Position numbers and translations under genes: made by a program
Assembly (NCBI RefSeq): GCF_000740785.1
Contig: NZ_JFZB01000033.1
Location: 1 to 50,356 of the forward strand
Origin: Paenirhodobacter enshiensis
GTDB lineage: Bacteria; Pseudomonadota; Alphaproteobacteria; Rhodobacterales; Rhodobacteraceae
Length of the DNA: 50,356 nt
Direction: 5' to 3'
Notes under the pieces: generated by a model
Told to the model about the DNA's origin: nothing
Seen by the model: the letters and a program-made list of their open reading frames with translations, nothing else
The model's database searches: none
Shown: piece after piece, positions 16,181 to 25,138 of the stretch
Layout: every line of letters starts with the position of its first letter
Position numbering within the stretch: position 1 is the stretch's first letter

Positions 16181-17249
16181 CCTGAACGCGCGCATTTCCA
16201 GAACGATGATTGCCTTGACGCTGATCGCGGCGCTGATCGTCTATCTGGGGCTGATGGCCTATTTCCTCTTCATCTACGAATGGCTCTATCCCGAGCCCGA
16301 GGGATATGCCGGCTGGCGCACGGCGGATACCGTCATGGTGCTGACGCTGCTGGCCTTTGGCCTGCTGACGGCCTCAGGGATCGGCTGGAGGCTGGCGCGG
16401 CGCATCGTCGAGCCGCTGAAATCGGTTGCAGGGGCCGCGCGGCGGATCGCGAGCGGCGATTTTTCCGCCCGTGCCGCCCTGCCGGCGGGCAGCTTCCGCG
16501 AAGCTGCGGATCTGCTTGCGGATTTCAACACCATGGCCGAGCGTCTGGAACGCGCCGAGGCCGAGCTTGCCTATTCCAACTCGGCCATCGCGCATGAGTT
16601 GCGCACTCCGCTGACCATCCTGCGCGGCCGCTTGCAGGGGTTGTCGGATGGCGTCTTCGATCCGACGCCACAGCTTTATGCGCGGCTGATCGCGCATGTC
16701 GATCAGCTCTCGGCCATTGTCGAGGAGCTGCGCACGCTGGCGCTCGGCAACGCAGGCCAGCTGGAGCTGAGCTATGGCGGCTTCGATCTGGCCGAGGAGG
16801 TCGGCGCCGCGCTGAACGGGCTCGAGGCGGAGCTGACCGCGGCGGGCATCACGCTGACCCGCTCTCTCTCTCCGGCCCGGATCGTGGCCGACCGGACGCG
16901 GCTGCGTCAGGTCTGTGTCGCGGTGCTGGAAAACTGCCGCTGCTATGCGCCGCAAAGTCAGGTCCATGTCGAGACCCGGGCCGAAGGCGATGAGGTGATC
17001 TTTCGCTGTTGCGATACCGGGCCGGGCCTGTGCGCGGAAGATCAGGCCCGTGCCTTCGACCGGTTCTGGCGGGCCGAGGCTTCGCGCGGGCGCAGCCTTG
17101 GCGGCTCGGGCCTCGGCCTGCCCATCGTGCGTGCCATCGCGCGCGCCCATGGCGGCGAGGCGCGGATCCTGCCGCGCCCCGCTCCGGGCCTGAGCCTGGA
17201 AATCCGCCTGCCGAAACGGCCCCCATCCGCGGGAATGACCGATGACTGA
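16170..17249 (+). CDS. Sensor histidine kinase of the efflux operon (AdeS/BaeS-like), 359 aa
   Basis: Membrane sensor with a short periplasmic loop: TM1 MIALTLIAALIVYLGLMAYF, about 30 exposed residues, TM2 TVMVLTLLAFGLLTASGIGW, then HAMP (about 75-125), H box SAIAHELRTPLTILRGRL, N box VCVAVLENCRCYA (Asn kept, the usual NAxKY/DNAxR stretch altered to ENCRC), and G boxes CDTGPGL and GGSGLGLPIVRAIA. Start at 16170 overlaps the regulator. The last eight bases overlap the ABC gene start. A small sensor loop suggests that it senses within the membrane. Confidence 0.92.
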   Translation: MSANLNARISRTMIALTLIAALIVYLGLMAYFLFIYEWLYPEPEGYAGWRTADTVMVLTLLAFGLLTASGIGWRLARRIVEPLKSVAGAARRIASGDFSARAALPAGSFREAADLLADFNTMAERLERAEAELAYSNSAIAHELRTPLTILRGRLQGLSDGVFDPTPQLYARLIAHVDQLSAIVEELRTLALGNAGQLELSYGGFDLAEEVGAALNGLEAELTAAGITLTRSLSPARIVADRTRLRQVCVAVLENCRCYAPQSQVHVETRAEGDEVIFRCCDTGPGLCAEDQARAFDRFWRAEASRGRSLGGSGLGLPIVRAIARAHGGEARILPRPAPGLSLEIRLPKRPPSAGMTDD

Positions 17250-19014
17250 CGAACCCGACGATTATGACGATCTGGCCGCGCGGCATGTGTCGATGCGGCG
17301 CGTTCTGCGGCTTTTCGCGCCCTACCGGGCGCGGATCGCGGCGGTGGGGACGCTGATGATCCTTGCGTCGGCCATCGGGCTTGCCGGGCCGTTCCTGCTG
17401 CGCGCGATCATCGACATCGCCTTGCCGCAGCAGGATCTTTCGCTGCTGATCTGGCTGGCGGGCGGGATGATCGCGGCGGCGCTGGCCTCGGCCGGGATCG
17501 GCGCGCTGCAGATCGTGCTGAGCGCCCGCATCGGACAGGCAATCCTGCATGATCTGCGGGTCCGGCTTTACGCGCATCTGCAGACGCTGTCGCTGCGGTT
17601 CTTCACCGGCACCCGCAGCGGCGAGGTGCAGTCGCGGATCGCGGGCGATATTGCCGGGCTGCAATCGCTGATGACCGATACTGCGAACGAGCTCGGCCGT
17701 TCGCTCAGCGCGGTCGCGATGACCGCGGTGGCGATCGTTCTGCTGGACTGGAGGCTGGCCCTGTTCGTTCTGCTGATCGTGCCGATGACCGTGCTGATCA
17801 GCGCCCGGGTTGCCAGGCTGCGCGAGGCGCTGACCTTTCAGCAGCAGGCGCGTGCCGCCGACCTGTCCGCCGCGGTGCAGGAAACGCTGTCGGCCCCCGG
17901 GATCATCCTGGCCCGCACCATGGGGCGCGGCCCCTGGCTCACGCAGCGCTTTGCCCGCATCTCTCGCGATCTGGCGCAGCTGGAGGTCCGGTCGCATACC
18001 GCGGGCGAATGGCAATGGTCGCTGATCGGCTTCGCGCTGGCAACGCTGCCCGCGCTGACACTGCTTGCGGGCGGTTTGCTGATGCACAGCGGGACCGCGG
18101 CCAGCATCGGCACGCTGGTGGCGATGATCGCGCTTCAGGAACAGCTGCTGTGGCCGTTCGAGCAGCTCCTTGAGATCGGCCGCGACACCCGCAAGACCCG
18201 CGCCCTCTTCGCCCGCATCTTCGACTATCTCGACAAGCCGGTCGAGATCACCGAGCGCACGGACCCGGTCACGATCCCGCGCTCCGAGATGCGCGGTGCG
18301 GTGCAGCTCGATCATGTCAGCTTTGCCTATGCCGACGGGCGCGGCCCGGCGGTGAATGATGTCAGCCTGACCATCCCCGCCGGCAGCCATGTCGCGATTG
18401 TCGGCCCCACAGGCTCGGGCAAGACGACGCTCGGCTACCTTCTGGCGCGGCTTTATGATGTCGAGGCGGGCGCGATCCGGTTTGACGGGGTGGACCTGCG
18501 CGATCTGAGATTTGTCACGCTGTCGCAGATGCTGGGGGTGGTGTCGCAGGAACCTTATCTGCTCCATGCGTCGGTGGCCGAGAACCTGCGCTTTGCCCGG
18601 CCCGAGGCGACCGAGGCCGAGATGATCGCGGCCGCGAAGGTGGCTCAGATTCATGACCATATCGCGGCTCTGCCCGAGGGTTATGACACGCTGGTCGGCG
18701 AGGGCGGCTTCAGGTTCTCGGGCGGTGAGAAGCAACGGCTGGCGCTGGCCCGCACGATCTTGCGGGATCCGCCGATCCTGCTTCTCGACGAGGCGACAAG
18801 CGCACTCGACACAAGGACCGAGCGTGCGATGTCCGAGGCGCTGGAGGGGCTGTCGAAGGGGCGCACCACCATCACCATCGCGCACCGGCTCTCGACCGTC
18901 CGCGATGCCGATCTGATTGTGGTCATGCAGCGCGGGCAGGTGGTCGAGACCGGCACTCATGCCCAGCTGGCCGCACGGGGCGGTGTCTATGCCGGGCTTC
19001 TCGCCGGCACCTGA
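17242..19014 (+). CDS. ABC exporter half-transporter (MsbA/LmrA-type), 590 aa
   Basis: Homodimeric ABC exporter for drugs or lipids. Residues about 25-310 hold six membrane helices with coupling helices; residues 340-590 are the nucleotide-binding domain: Walker A GPTGSGKTTL, Q loop VVSQEPYLL, signature FSGGEKQRLALART (Glu in place of Gln in LSGGQ), Walker B ILLLDEATSALD, and switch His in TIAHRLSTV. Translationally coupled to the kinase gene (8-bp overlap), so it is the last gene of a five-gene operon shared with an RND pump. Ends at a perfect 12-bp inverted repeat covering the stop codon. Confidence 0.95.
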   Translation: MTDEPDDYDDLAARHVSMRRVLRLFAPYRARIAAVGTLMILASAIGLAGPFLLRAIIDIALPQQDLSLLIWLAGGMIAAALASAGIGALQIVLSARIGQAILHDLRVRLYAHLQTLSLRFFTGTRSGEVQSRIAGDIAGLQSLMTDTANELGRSLSAVAMTAVAIVLLDWRLALFVLLIVPMTVLISARVARLREALTFQQQARAADLSAAVQETLSAPGIILARTMGRGPWLTQRFARISRDLAQLEVRSHTAGEWQWSLIGFALATLPALTLLAGGLLMHSGTAASIGTLVAMIALQEQLLWPFEQLLEIGRDTRKTRALFARIFDYLDKPVEITERTDPVTIPRSEMRGAVQLDHVSFAYADGRGPAVNDVSLTIPAGSHVAIVGPTGSGKTTLGYLLARLYDVEAGAIRFDGVDLRDLRFVTLSQMLGVVSQEPYLLHASVAENLRFARPEATEAEMIAAAKVAQIHDHIAALPEGYDTLVGEGGFRFSGGEKQRLALARTILRDPPILLLDEATSALDTRTERAMSEALEGLSKGRTTITIAHRLSTVRDADLIVVMQRGQVVETGTHAQLAARGGVYAGLLAGT

Positions 19015-19030
19015 TCGCCCGGCGAGAAGC
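18996..19030. terminator. Bidirectional terminator-like hairpin between ABC and MFS genes
   Basis: GCTTCTCGCCGG / CCGGCGAGAAGC, 12-bp perfect stem with an 11-base loop containing the ABC stop codon (19012-19014). It lies between convergent genes. No long T run on either side, so strength is uncertain. Confidence 0.55.
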
Positions 19031-19032
19031 GT

Positions 19033-20550
19033 TCAGGGCCGGCCGGCGGCGGGGCGCGTCTGAGACAGCAGCAAGAGCACCAGAACCGTCAGCAGGCTCA
19101 TCAAGATGGCCGCGGTTGTCAGCAGCACCGAATGGGTCGCGGAAAACGCGGCCTTACCGGCGGAGATCATCGCCGCCCCCGGGTCGGAGCCAAGCTGCCG
19201 GGCGGCGATATAGACATCCCCGATCGAGCGGGATGCCTGATCGGCCAGTGTCTCGGGAACTCCTTCGGGCAGCACCAGATGGCGCTCGAAAACCACCGAC
19301 ATGAAGACGCCGAACAGGGTGATTCCCAGACCGCTGCCCAGTTCATACCCCGTTGCCTCAAGCGAACCCGCCGCTCCCGCCTCGCTGGCGTCGGCGGCGC
19401 CCATGATCGCGATGGACGAGGCGGTGAGGCCTATACTCAGGGCAAGACCGAGCACCGCCAGCAGCACCGGCACGATCGGCCCGGGGGCGCGGAAATCCGT
19501 GATGGCAAGGCCCGCAAGCGCCTCTGCCGAGACCGCCAGCGACAGGCAGGCCACCGGCCGCAGCCCGAAGCGCGCGGACAACCAGCCGGCAACGGGCCCT
19601 CCGAGCGCTGCCGCCGCCATGATCGGGATCATGAACAGCCCCGCCTGAAGCGGTGTCTTGCCCAGCACATATTGCAACTCCTGCGCCAGAGTCAGTTCGA
19701 CCCCCGCCAGCGAGCCGCTGGCCACGACCGCCATGATGATCCCCGCCACGATCGCCGGGCGCGAAAACAGCGACAGATCCAGCATCGGTTCGGGGCTGCG
19801 CAGCTGCAGCCGGACAAAGACCGACAGGAGCACCGCGCCGAGGGCCAGGACCAGCAGGACGACCGGCAACGGCTGTTTCGCGCCAAACCCCGCCTTGATC
19901 GCATAGACGGTGGCGATCATGCCAAGGATCAGCAGCAGCGCCTGGCCGATGGCCCAATGGCCGGGGGCGATCTCCTCGCGCCGGGGCAGCAGGATCCAGC
20001 AGGTGGGCAGCACGATCAGCATCACCGGAACATTGACCAGGAAGACCGACCCCCACCAGAAATGCCCCAGAAGCGCGCCGCCGATCAGCGGCCCCACCGC
20101 CGCACCCGCCGCGCCCACCGTGCCCCACAGCCCCAGTGCAAGGCCGCGCTCGGCCGGGTCCTCGAAGGTGCGGCGGATGATGCCAAGAACGCAGGGCATG
20201 ATCATCGCCCCGCCAAGCGCCAGCAGCATCCGCGCCGCGATCAGCATCGGCGCCGAGGGCGCAAATGCCGCCAGCGCCGAGGCCAGCCCAAAAACCGTCA
20301 GCCCGGTCAGCAGGATGCGCCGGTTTCCAACCCGGTCGGCCAGGGTGCCCATCGGCACCAGAAGCCCCGCCATCAGCAGAGGATAGATGTCGATGATCCA
20401 CAGCACCTGGGTGTTCGACGCCGCAAGGGCCTGGGTCAGCGTCGGCACCGCCACATGCAGGATGGTCATGTCCAGCACCACCGGCAGGAAGGCCAGCATC
20501 ACGGCCATCAGCACCAGCCAGCGTTTCGGACCTGGTTGACGAATGGACAT
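19033..20550 (-). CDS. smvA: MFS drug efflux transporter, SmvA-like (DHA2, 14 TM), 505 aa
   Basis: Proton-driven exporter of cationic biocides/methyl viologen type. The N-terminus LPVVLDMTILHVAVPTLTQA, LWIIDIYPLLMAGLLVPMG and MGTLADRVGNRRILL (loop 2-3 motif A) follow E. coli SmvA closely; Asp in VLDMTILHVA is the motif D1 residue and GAAGAAVGPLIGG is the antiporter motif C. Fourteen helices fit the length. Divergent from a TetR gene 84 bp away; a palindrome lies between. Ends against the ABC gene (convergent). The symbol rests on resemblance to SmvA. Confidence 0.88.
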   Translation of the reverse strand: MSIRQPGPKRWLVLMAVMLAFLPVVLDMTILHVAVPTLTQALAASNTQVLWIIDIYPLLMAGLLVPMGTLADRVGNRRILLTGLTVFGLASALAAFAPSAPMLIAARMLLALGGAMIMPCVLGIIRRTFEDPAERGLALGLWGTVGAAGAAVGPLIGGALLGHFWWGSVFLVNVPVMLIVLPTCWILLPRREEIAPGHWAIGQALLLILGMIATVYAIKAGFGAKQPLPVVLLVLALGAVLLSVFVRLQLRSPEPMLDLSLFSRPAIVAGIIMAVVASGSLAGVELTLAQELQYVLGKTPLQAGLFMIPIMAAAALGGPVAGWLSARFGLRPVACLSLAVSAEALAGLAITDFRAPGPIVPVLLAVLGLALSIGLTASSIAIMGAADASEAGAAGSLEATGYELGSGLGITLFGVFMSVVFERHLVLPEGVPETLADQASRSIGDVYIAARQLGSDPGAAMISAGKAAFSATHSVLLTTAAILMSLLTVLVLLLLSQTRPAAGRP

Positions 20551-20585
20551 GCTTCACCTGGAATCGAGTTGTGACCGCTCATATA

Positions 20586-20599
20586 AATACGCACGTATT
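20586..20599. promoter_or_regulatory. Palindromic operator in the smvA/tetR divergent promoter
   Basis: AATACG-CA-CGTATT: perfect 6-bp arms around two bases. On the minus strand it sits between a candidate -35 TTGAAA (20602-20607) and -10 TATATG (20580-20585) with 16-base spacing, so a bound TetR-family repressor would block the MFS promoter and probably its own. Confidence 0.65.
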
Positions 20600-20634
20600 G
20601 ATTTCAATGCTCCAATGACCACCCGAGGAGTCCA

Positions 20635-21171
20635 ATGGGCCGAAAGCCGACAATCACCCGCGCGCGACTGCTGGATGTTGCCGAGGAGATCGTGCGCACA
20701 GGCGGTGGGGCGGCGCTGACCATCGGGGCGCTGGCGCAGGCGGCCGGGATTTCAAAAGGCGGGGTGCAATATTCCTTTGCCAGCAAGGATGATCTGGTGC
20801 GCGCCCTGGTCGAGCGCTGGACCAGCCAGTTCGATGCCGTGATGGGGGCCGGGGAAGAAGTCGATCCCGTGGCATTTGTCCGGCGTTACATCGCGTCGAC
20901 CCGGGCCTCGCAGCCGGCGATGAATGCCAAGATGGCGGGACTTCTGGTCAGCTATCTGGAAGACCCGGTCAACCGACGCGAGACGCGCAACTGGTATCGT
21001 GGCATCTTTCGCCGGCTCGGCGGCAGCTCGGCCGCGGCCCAGACCGCGCGCGTCGCCTTTCTGGCAGTGGAGGGGCTCTTCCTCATGCGACTGAACGGCA
21101 TCGACGAAAGGGGGGACTGGACGGCGTTCCTCGATGATGTCGAGGCGATCCTGGCCCGTCTGACCCTCTGA
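20635..21171 (+). CDS. TetR-family repressor of the MFS pump (SmvR-like), 178 aa
   Basis: N-terminal helix-turn-helix: RARLLDVAEEIVRTGGGAAL then TIGALAQAAGISKGGVQYSF at residues about 25-45 (the canonical TetR recognition helix, with GGVQYSF in place of -LYYHF). The rest is a helical ligand-binding domain (TetR_C-like). GAGGAG precedes the ATG at 20635. Divergent to the SmvA-like gene with an operator between. In SmvA systems of enterobacteria such a repressor responds to cationic biocides; whether the inducer is the same here is unknown. Confidence 0.9.
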   Translation: MGRKPTITRARLLDVAEEIVRTGGGAALTIGALAQAAGISKGGVQYSFASKDDLVRALVERWTSQFDAVMGAGEEVDPVAFVRRYIASTRASQPAMNAKMAGLLVSYLEDPVNRRETRNWYRGIFRRLGGSSAAAQTARVAFLAVEGLFLMRLNGIDERGDWTAFLDDVEAILARLTL

Positions 21172-21333
21172 GCGCTCCCGGCTGCTGTCGGGGCATTCTC
21201 GTCGGAAGTCCATAGCGGCCATGGTGTTCGCTGCAAAGCGGGATACGTTTCGTCCCTGACACCCCTTGCGCAGATCTATGCTGCGTTTTGAGCATTCATC
21301 TGCTTTCTCTGACTGCCCCTGGCCTGCGATGGC

Positions 21334-23616
21334 TCAGCCGCATTTCGAGAAGCCGCAATCGGCGCAGGTCAGGCAGCCCTCGACGCGGTGAACCGCGCTC
21401 GATCCGCACGACGGGCACAGATCGCCGGGCGGGGGCGCGCTGACTGCCGTCACGGGGGCGGGCTGCGGGGAGACGGGCTCCGGTTCGGCCTTCGGGTCGC
21501 TCTTCAGCCCCATGCCTTCGCCGGCGATGAAACCGATGGCGATCAGGTGGCGTTCGATCACGCCGCCGATGGCCGCGAGGATCGAGGGGATGTATTTCCC
21601 TTCGATCCAGGCGCCGCCGCGCGGGTCGAACACCGCCTTCAGCTCCTCGACCACGAAGGACACGTCCCCGCCGCGCCGGAACACCGCCGAGATCATCCGT
21701 GTCAGCGCCACGGTCCAGGCGAAATGCTCCATGTTCTTCGAGTTGATGAACACCTCGAACGGGCGGCGCCGGCCGTCCTCGAAGATGTCGTTGACGGTGA
21801 TGTAGAGCGCGTGTTCGGAACCGGGCCATTTCAGCTTGTAGGTCGCGCCTTCGAGCGACGACGGCCGGTCGAACGGCCGGGTCATGTCATGTTCGGGCGT
21901 GCTTGCCGGGGCCGGGGCGGCCGGCTCGACCGACAGCACCGAGCCGGTCACCGCATTCGGCCGGTAGGTGGTGCAGCCCTTGCAGCCCATGTCCCAGGCC
22001 GCCATGTAGACATCGCGGAACGCCTCGAACGGAATGTCGGCGGGGCAGTTGATGGTCTTCGAAATCGAGCTGTCGACCCATTTCTGCGCCGCCGCCTGCA
22101 TCCGGACGTGATCCATCGGTTCGAGGGTCTGGGCGGTGACGAAGCTGTCGGGCAAGGGTGCGTCGCCCATGATCTCGCGCCACAGCCGCACGGCGTAATC
22201 GCTGACCTCTTCTTCGGTCCGGCTGCCGTCCTTTTGCAGCACCTTGCGGTTGTAGGCGAGGGCGAAGATCGGCTCGATCCCCGAGGAGACATTGCCCGCG
22301 TAAAGCGAGATGGTTCCCGTCGGCGCGATCGAGGTGACCAGCGCATTGCGGATGCCGTGGCGTGCGATGGCCGCGCGCACGTCCTCGTCCATCTGCATCA
22401 TCGTGCCGGAGGCGAGATAGCCCTCGGCCTCGAACAGCGGGAAGGCGCCCTTCTCCTGCGCCAGATCGACGGAGGCGAGGCAGGCCGCGCGCGCGATCTC
22501 GTGCAGCCAGGCTTCGGTTTGTTCCACTGCCGCCTCCGAGCCATAGCGCAGCCCGGTCATCGCCAGCGCATCGGCAAGCCCCGTCACCCCGAGGCCGATC
22601 CGGCGTTTCGCCTGCGCCTCGGCCGCCTGCTGTTCGAGCGGGAAGCGCGAGGCATCGACCACGTTGTCCATCATCCGCACCGCCACCCGCACCAGATCGT
22701 CGAGCGCCTCGGTGTCGAGCGCGGCCCCGGGGGCGAACGGATCGCGCACCAGCCGCGCCAGGTTGACCGAGCCGAGCAGACAGGCGCCATAGGGCGGCAG
22801 GGGCTGCTCGCCGCAGGGGTTGGTGGCGGCGATGGTCTCGACGTAATTCAGATTGTTCATCCGGTTGATGCGGTCGATGAAGATCACGCCGGGTTCCGCG
22901 TAATCGTAGGTCGAGCGCATGATCCGGTCCCACAGCTCGCGCGCCGGAAGGGTGCGGTAGACCTTGCCGCCGAACCGCAGATCCCAGGGCGCGCCGGCCT
23001 TCACGGCGGTCATGAAGTCGTCGCTGACCAGCACCGAGAGGTTGAACATCCGCAGGCGTTTCGCGTCTTGCTTGGCGGCGATGAAATCCTCGATGTCGGG
23101 GTGGTCGCAACGCATCGTCGCCATCATCGCGCCGCGCCGCGAGCCCGCCGACATGATGGTGCGGCACATCGCGTCCCACACGTCCATGAAGCTCAAGGGA
23201 CCCGAGGCATCGGCCGCCACCCCGTGCACCACCGCGCCCCGCGGCCGGATGGTCGAGAAGTCGTAACCGATCCCGCCGCCCTGCTGCATGGTCAGCGCGG
23301 CTTCCTTCAGCATCTCGAAGATGCCGGCCATGCTGTCGGGGATGGTGCCCATGACGAAGCAGTTGAACAGCGTCACATGCCGCCCGGTGCCGGCGCCCGC
23401 CAGAATGCGCCCGGCCGGCAGGAAACGGAAATCTTCGAGCGCCGCATAGAACCGCTCTTCCCAGACCGAGGGCTCGGCCTCGACCGAGGCGAGCGCGCGC
23501 GCCACGCGGCGCCAGCTGTCCTCGACCGTGGCATCGACGGGCGTGCCGTCGCCCGCCTTCAGGCGATACTTCATGTCCCAGATCTGTTCGGCAATCGGGG
23601 CGGCAAAACGGCTCAT
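21334..23616 (-). CDS. nrdJ: Class II (adenosylcobalamin-dependent) ribonucleoside-diphosphate reductase, 760 aa
   Basis: Makes deoxyribonucleotides using coenzyme B12, with or without oxygen. Features: N-terminal LTFNC-like FNCFVMGTIPDSM; MQQGGGIGYDFSTIRPRG; CDHPDIEDFIAAK; active-site finger-loop NPCGEQPLPPYGACLLGSVN (conserved Cys and Glu); RRIGLGVTGLADALAMTGL; IAPTGTISLYAG; and SKTINCPADIPFEA. The C-terminal tail (after a Pro-rich linker) is CPSCGSSAVHRVEGCLTCAD then CGFSKCG, the thiol or metal-binding tail of NrdJ. Length fits. The 202-bp divergent space to the DUF1489 gene contains no B12-box element that I can recognise. Confidence 0.96.
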   Translation of the reverse strand: MSRFAAPIAEQIWDMKYRLKAGDGTPVDATVEDSWRRVARALASVEAEPSVWEERFYAALEDFRFLPAGRILAGAGTGRHVTLFNCFVMGTIPDSMAGIFEMLKEAALTMQQGGGIGYDFSTIRPRGAVVHGVAADASGPLSFMDVWDAMCRTIMSAGSRRGAMMATMRCDHPDIEDFIAAKQDAKRLRMFNLSVLVSDDFMTAVKAGAPWDLRFGGKVYRTLPARELWDRIMRSTYDYAEPGVIFIDRINRMNNLNYVETIAATNPCGEQPLPPYGACLLGSVNLARLVRDPFAPGAALDTEALDDLVRVAVRMMDNVVDASRFPLEQQAAEAQAKRRIGLGVTGLADALAMTGLRYGSEAAVEQTEAWLHEIARAACLASVDLAQEKGAFPLFEAEGYLASGTMMQMDEDVRAAIARHGIRNALVTSIAPTGTISLYAGNVSSGIEPIFALAYNRKVLQKDGSRTEEEVSDYAVRLWREIMGDAPLPDSFVTAQTLEPMDHVRMQAAAQKWVDSSISKTINCPADIPFEAFRDVYMAAWDMGCKGCTTYRPNAVTGSVLSVEPAAPAPASTPEHDMTRPFDRPSSLEGATYKLKWPGSEHALYITVNDIFEDGRRRPFEVFINSKNMEHFAWTVALTRMISAVFRRGGDVSFVVEELKAVFDPRGGAWIEGKYIPSILAAIGGVIERHLIAIGFIAGEGMGLKSDPKAEPEPVSPQPAPVTAVSAPPPGDLCPSCGSSAVHRVEGCLTCADCGFSKCG

Positions 23617-23818
23617 CGGCGGACCTCTTGAATGCAGGCCCTGTGTCCGGCGGAGCCGGGCGCGGGGAGGGGGAAGGATGTTCGCGACGAAGGTAGCCCA
23701 TCGCCGGAAAATGGCCAGCCTCGCGTTTGTCGCACCGCCCGGTCCTTCCCGGGGCCTTGCCCCGGTTGCCGGCCCCGCCGCGACGGCCTAGATGAGGAAC
23801 CGCAATCCCGGAGGGCAC

Positions 23819-24247
23819 ATGATTCACCTGGTCAAGCTCTGCGTCGGCGCCGAGGGCGTCGATGACCTGATCGACTGGCAACGGCTGCATTTCGGCGACG
23901 GCCCGGCGCGGCACCTGACCCGGATGTGGCCCAAGCGCGAGGCCGAGATCCTCGATGGCGGCTCGCTTTACTGGGTGTTCAAGGGGCTGGTGCTGGCGCG
24001 GCAACGCATCGTCTCGCTCGACGAATCGATCGGCGATGACGGCATCCGGCGCTGTGCCATCGGCCTCGATCGCGAGGTGGTGCTGACAGAGGCGCAGCCG
24101 CGTCGCCCGTTCCAGGGCTGGCGCTATCTCGACCCCGATGCCGCGCCGGCCGATCTGCGCCGTGGCGAGGCGGCGAGCGCCCGCACGAAGGAAGCGCCCT
24201 TGCCGCGTGCGCTGCAGGCGGCGCTGGCCGAAATCGGTCTGCGCTGA
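23819..24247 (+). CDS. DUF1489 family protein, 142 aa
   Basis: Conserved alphaproteobacterial protein of unknown function. Family marks: MIHLVKLCVGAEGVDDLIDW, TRMWPKREAEIL, SLYWVFKGLVLARQRI, and GWRYL near the end. Start at 23819 (rather than the in-frame upstream ATG) follows the family N-terminus and GGAGGG four bases before. Soluble, no signal peptide. Divergent from nrdJ and followed by a strong hairpin terminator. Confidence 0.9.
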   Translation: MIHLVKLCVGAEGVDDLIDWQRLHFGDGPARHLTRMWPKREAEILDGGSLYWVFKGLVLARQRIVSLDESIGDDGIRRCAIGLDREVVLTEAQPRRPFQGWRYLDPDAAPADLRRGEAASARTKEAPLPRALQAALAEIGLR

Positions 24248-24269
24248 GGGGGCCGTCCCGAAAATGACG

Positions 24270-24300
24270 AGGGCCGCCTTTCGGGCGGCCCTTCGCGTTT
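24270..24300. terminator. Bidirectional rho-independent terminator
   Basis: AGGGCCGCC / GGCGGCCCT, 9-bp stem, loop of five, between the DUF1489 stop (plus) and the sseB stop (minus). T-rich on both flanks (TTCGCGTTTC to the right, CATTTTC reading left). Confidence 0.7.
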
Positions 24301-24319
24301 CAGGATCGGCTTGCCGCGC

Positions 24320-25138
24320 TCAGCGCAGGAACGGCGGCTTCGACGGGTCCATACCGGGTCCGAGGCGCGGGGCCTCTTCCTCTTCCTCGGCGGCGAGCGC
24401 CTCTTCGTCGGGCAGATGCAGCACCAAAGCCTTCGAGAGCACAACCTCGGCCGCCGGATCGTCCTCGGACAGGAACGTCACATCGAGTTCGCCGGCATCG
24501 AGACCGGAGAAGGCCAGCGCCTCGCCCATCGCCTTGGCGATGCCGGGACGGGCCTCCTCGGGCGCGCCGAGGATCGCCAGCACATGGCCGCGCCGGCCGC
24601 CTTCATAGGTCACGCCGGCAAGGGCGGCATGGCTTGCCATGCCGGTAATCTGGTCGAATTTCGCCTCGAATGCCGGCAGCAGCAGCGCCAGCATCGCCGG
24701 CGGCAGCTCGGGCGCGTCGAAGGACAGCGGCAGCGCCTCGGTCTGCACCGGGGTCTGGGTCAGCGCCTCGGTCAGCCATTCCATCGCCTCGGGCGGCAAC
24801 AGCATCGCGGACTCCGCCACGCCGAGGTTGATACCGAGGCCGATGTTCTCGCCCGCCAGATGCTGCGCGATCACCCGGCCGGGCAGCGCCGCCCAGTGCA
24901 CCGGCCCGCCCTGCGCGAATTCGGCCAGACGGTCCTCGGTGTCGAAGGCGAGGACGATATCGCCCGCCTCGGTCTCGAACAGCTGGGGGATGATGTCATT
25001 GTCCTCGTCGGGATCGGCCTCGAGCAGCAGGAACAGCTGCGCATCGGCAAGCCGGTCGTAGACGGCGAGGCGCAGTGCCTCGTTCTCGGGATCGGCCTCC
25101 ATCGCGGCATGGGCACGGTCGTAGGGGGTGGGCGTCAT
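24320..25138 (-). CDS. SseB family protein, 272 aa
   Basis: Contains an N-terminal SseB domain: MTPTPYDRAHAAMEADPENE then LRLAVYDRLADAQLFLLLEA and GDIVLAFDTEDRLAEFA, followed by LPGRVIAQHLAGENIGLGIN. The C-terminal half is a second conserved domain ending in an acidic stretch (residues 246-258, LAAEEEEEAP) and a Pro-rich tail. SseB domains serve as chaperone or rhodanese-linked proteins; role here is unknown. The ATG at 25138 overlaps the glycosylase gene end by four bases (ATGA), so it is coupled to it. Confidence 0.88.
   Translation of the reverse strand: MTPTPYDRAHAAMEADPENEALRLAVYDRLADAQLFLLLEADPDEDNDIIPQLFETEAGDIVLAFDTEDRLAEFAQGGPVHWAALPGRVIAQHLAGENIGLGINLGVAESAMLLPPEAMEWLTEALTQTPVQTEALPLSFDAPELPPAMLALLLPAFEAKFDQITGMASHAALAGVTYEGGRRGHVLAILGAPEEARPGIAKAMGEALAFSGLDAGELDVTFLSEDDPAAEVVLSKALVLHLPDEEALAAEEEEEAPRLGPGMDPSKPPFLR

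Noticed and set aside
23617-23818. Cobalamin riboswitch before nrdJ
   Set aside because: No recognisable B12 box (GCCACTG) or its conserved flanks on the minus strand; only GC-rich sequence seen.
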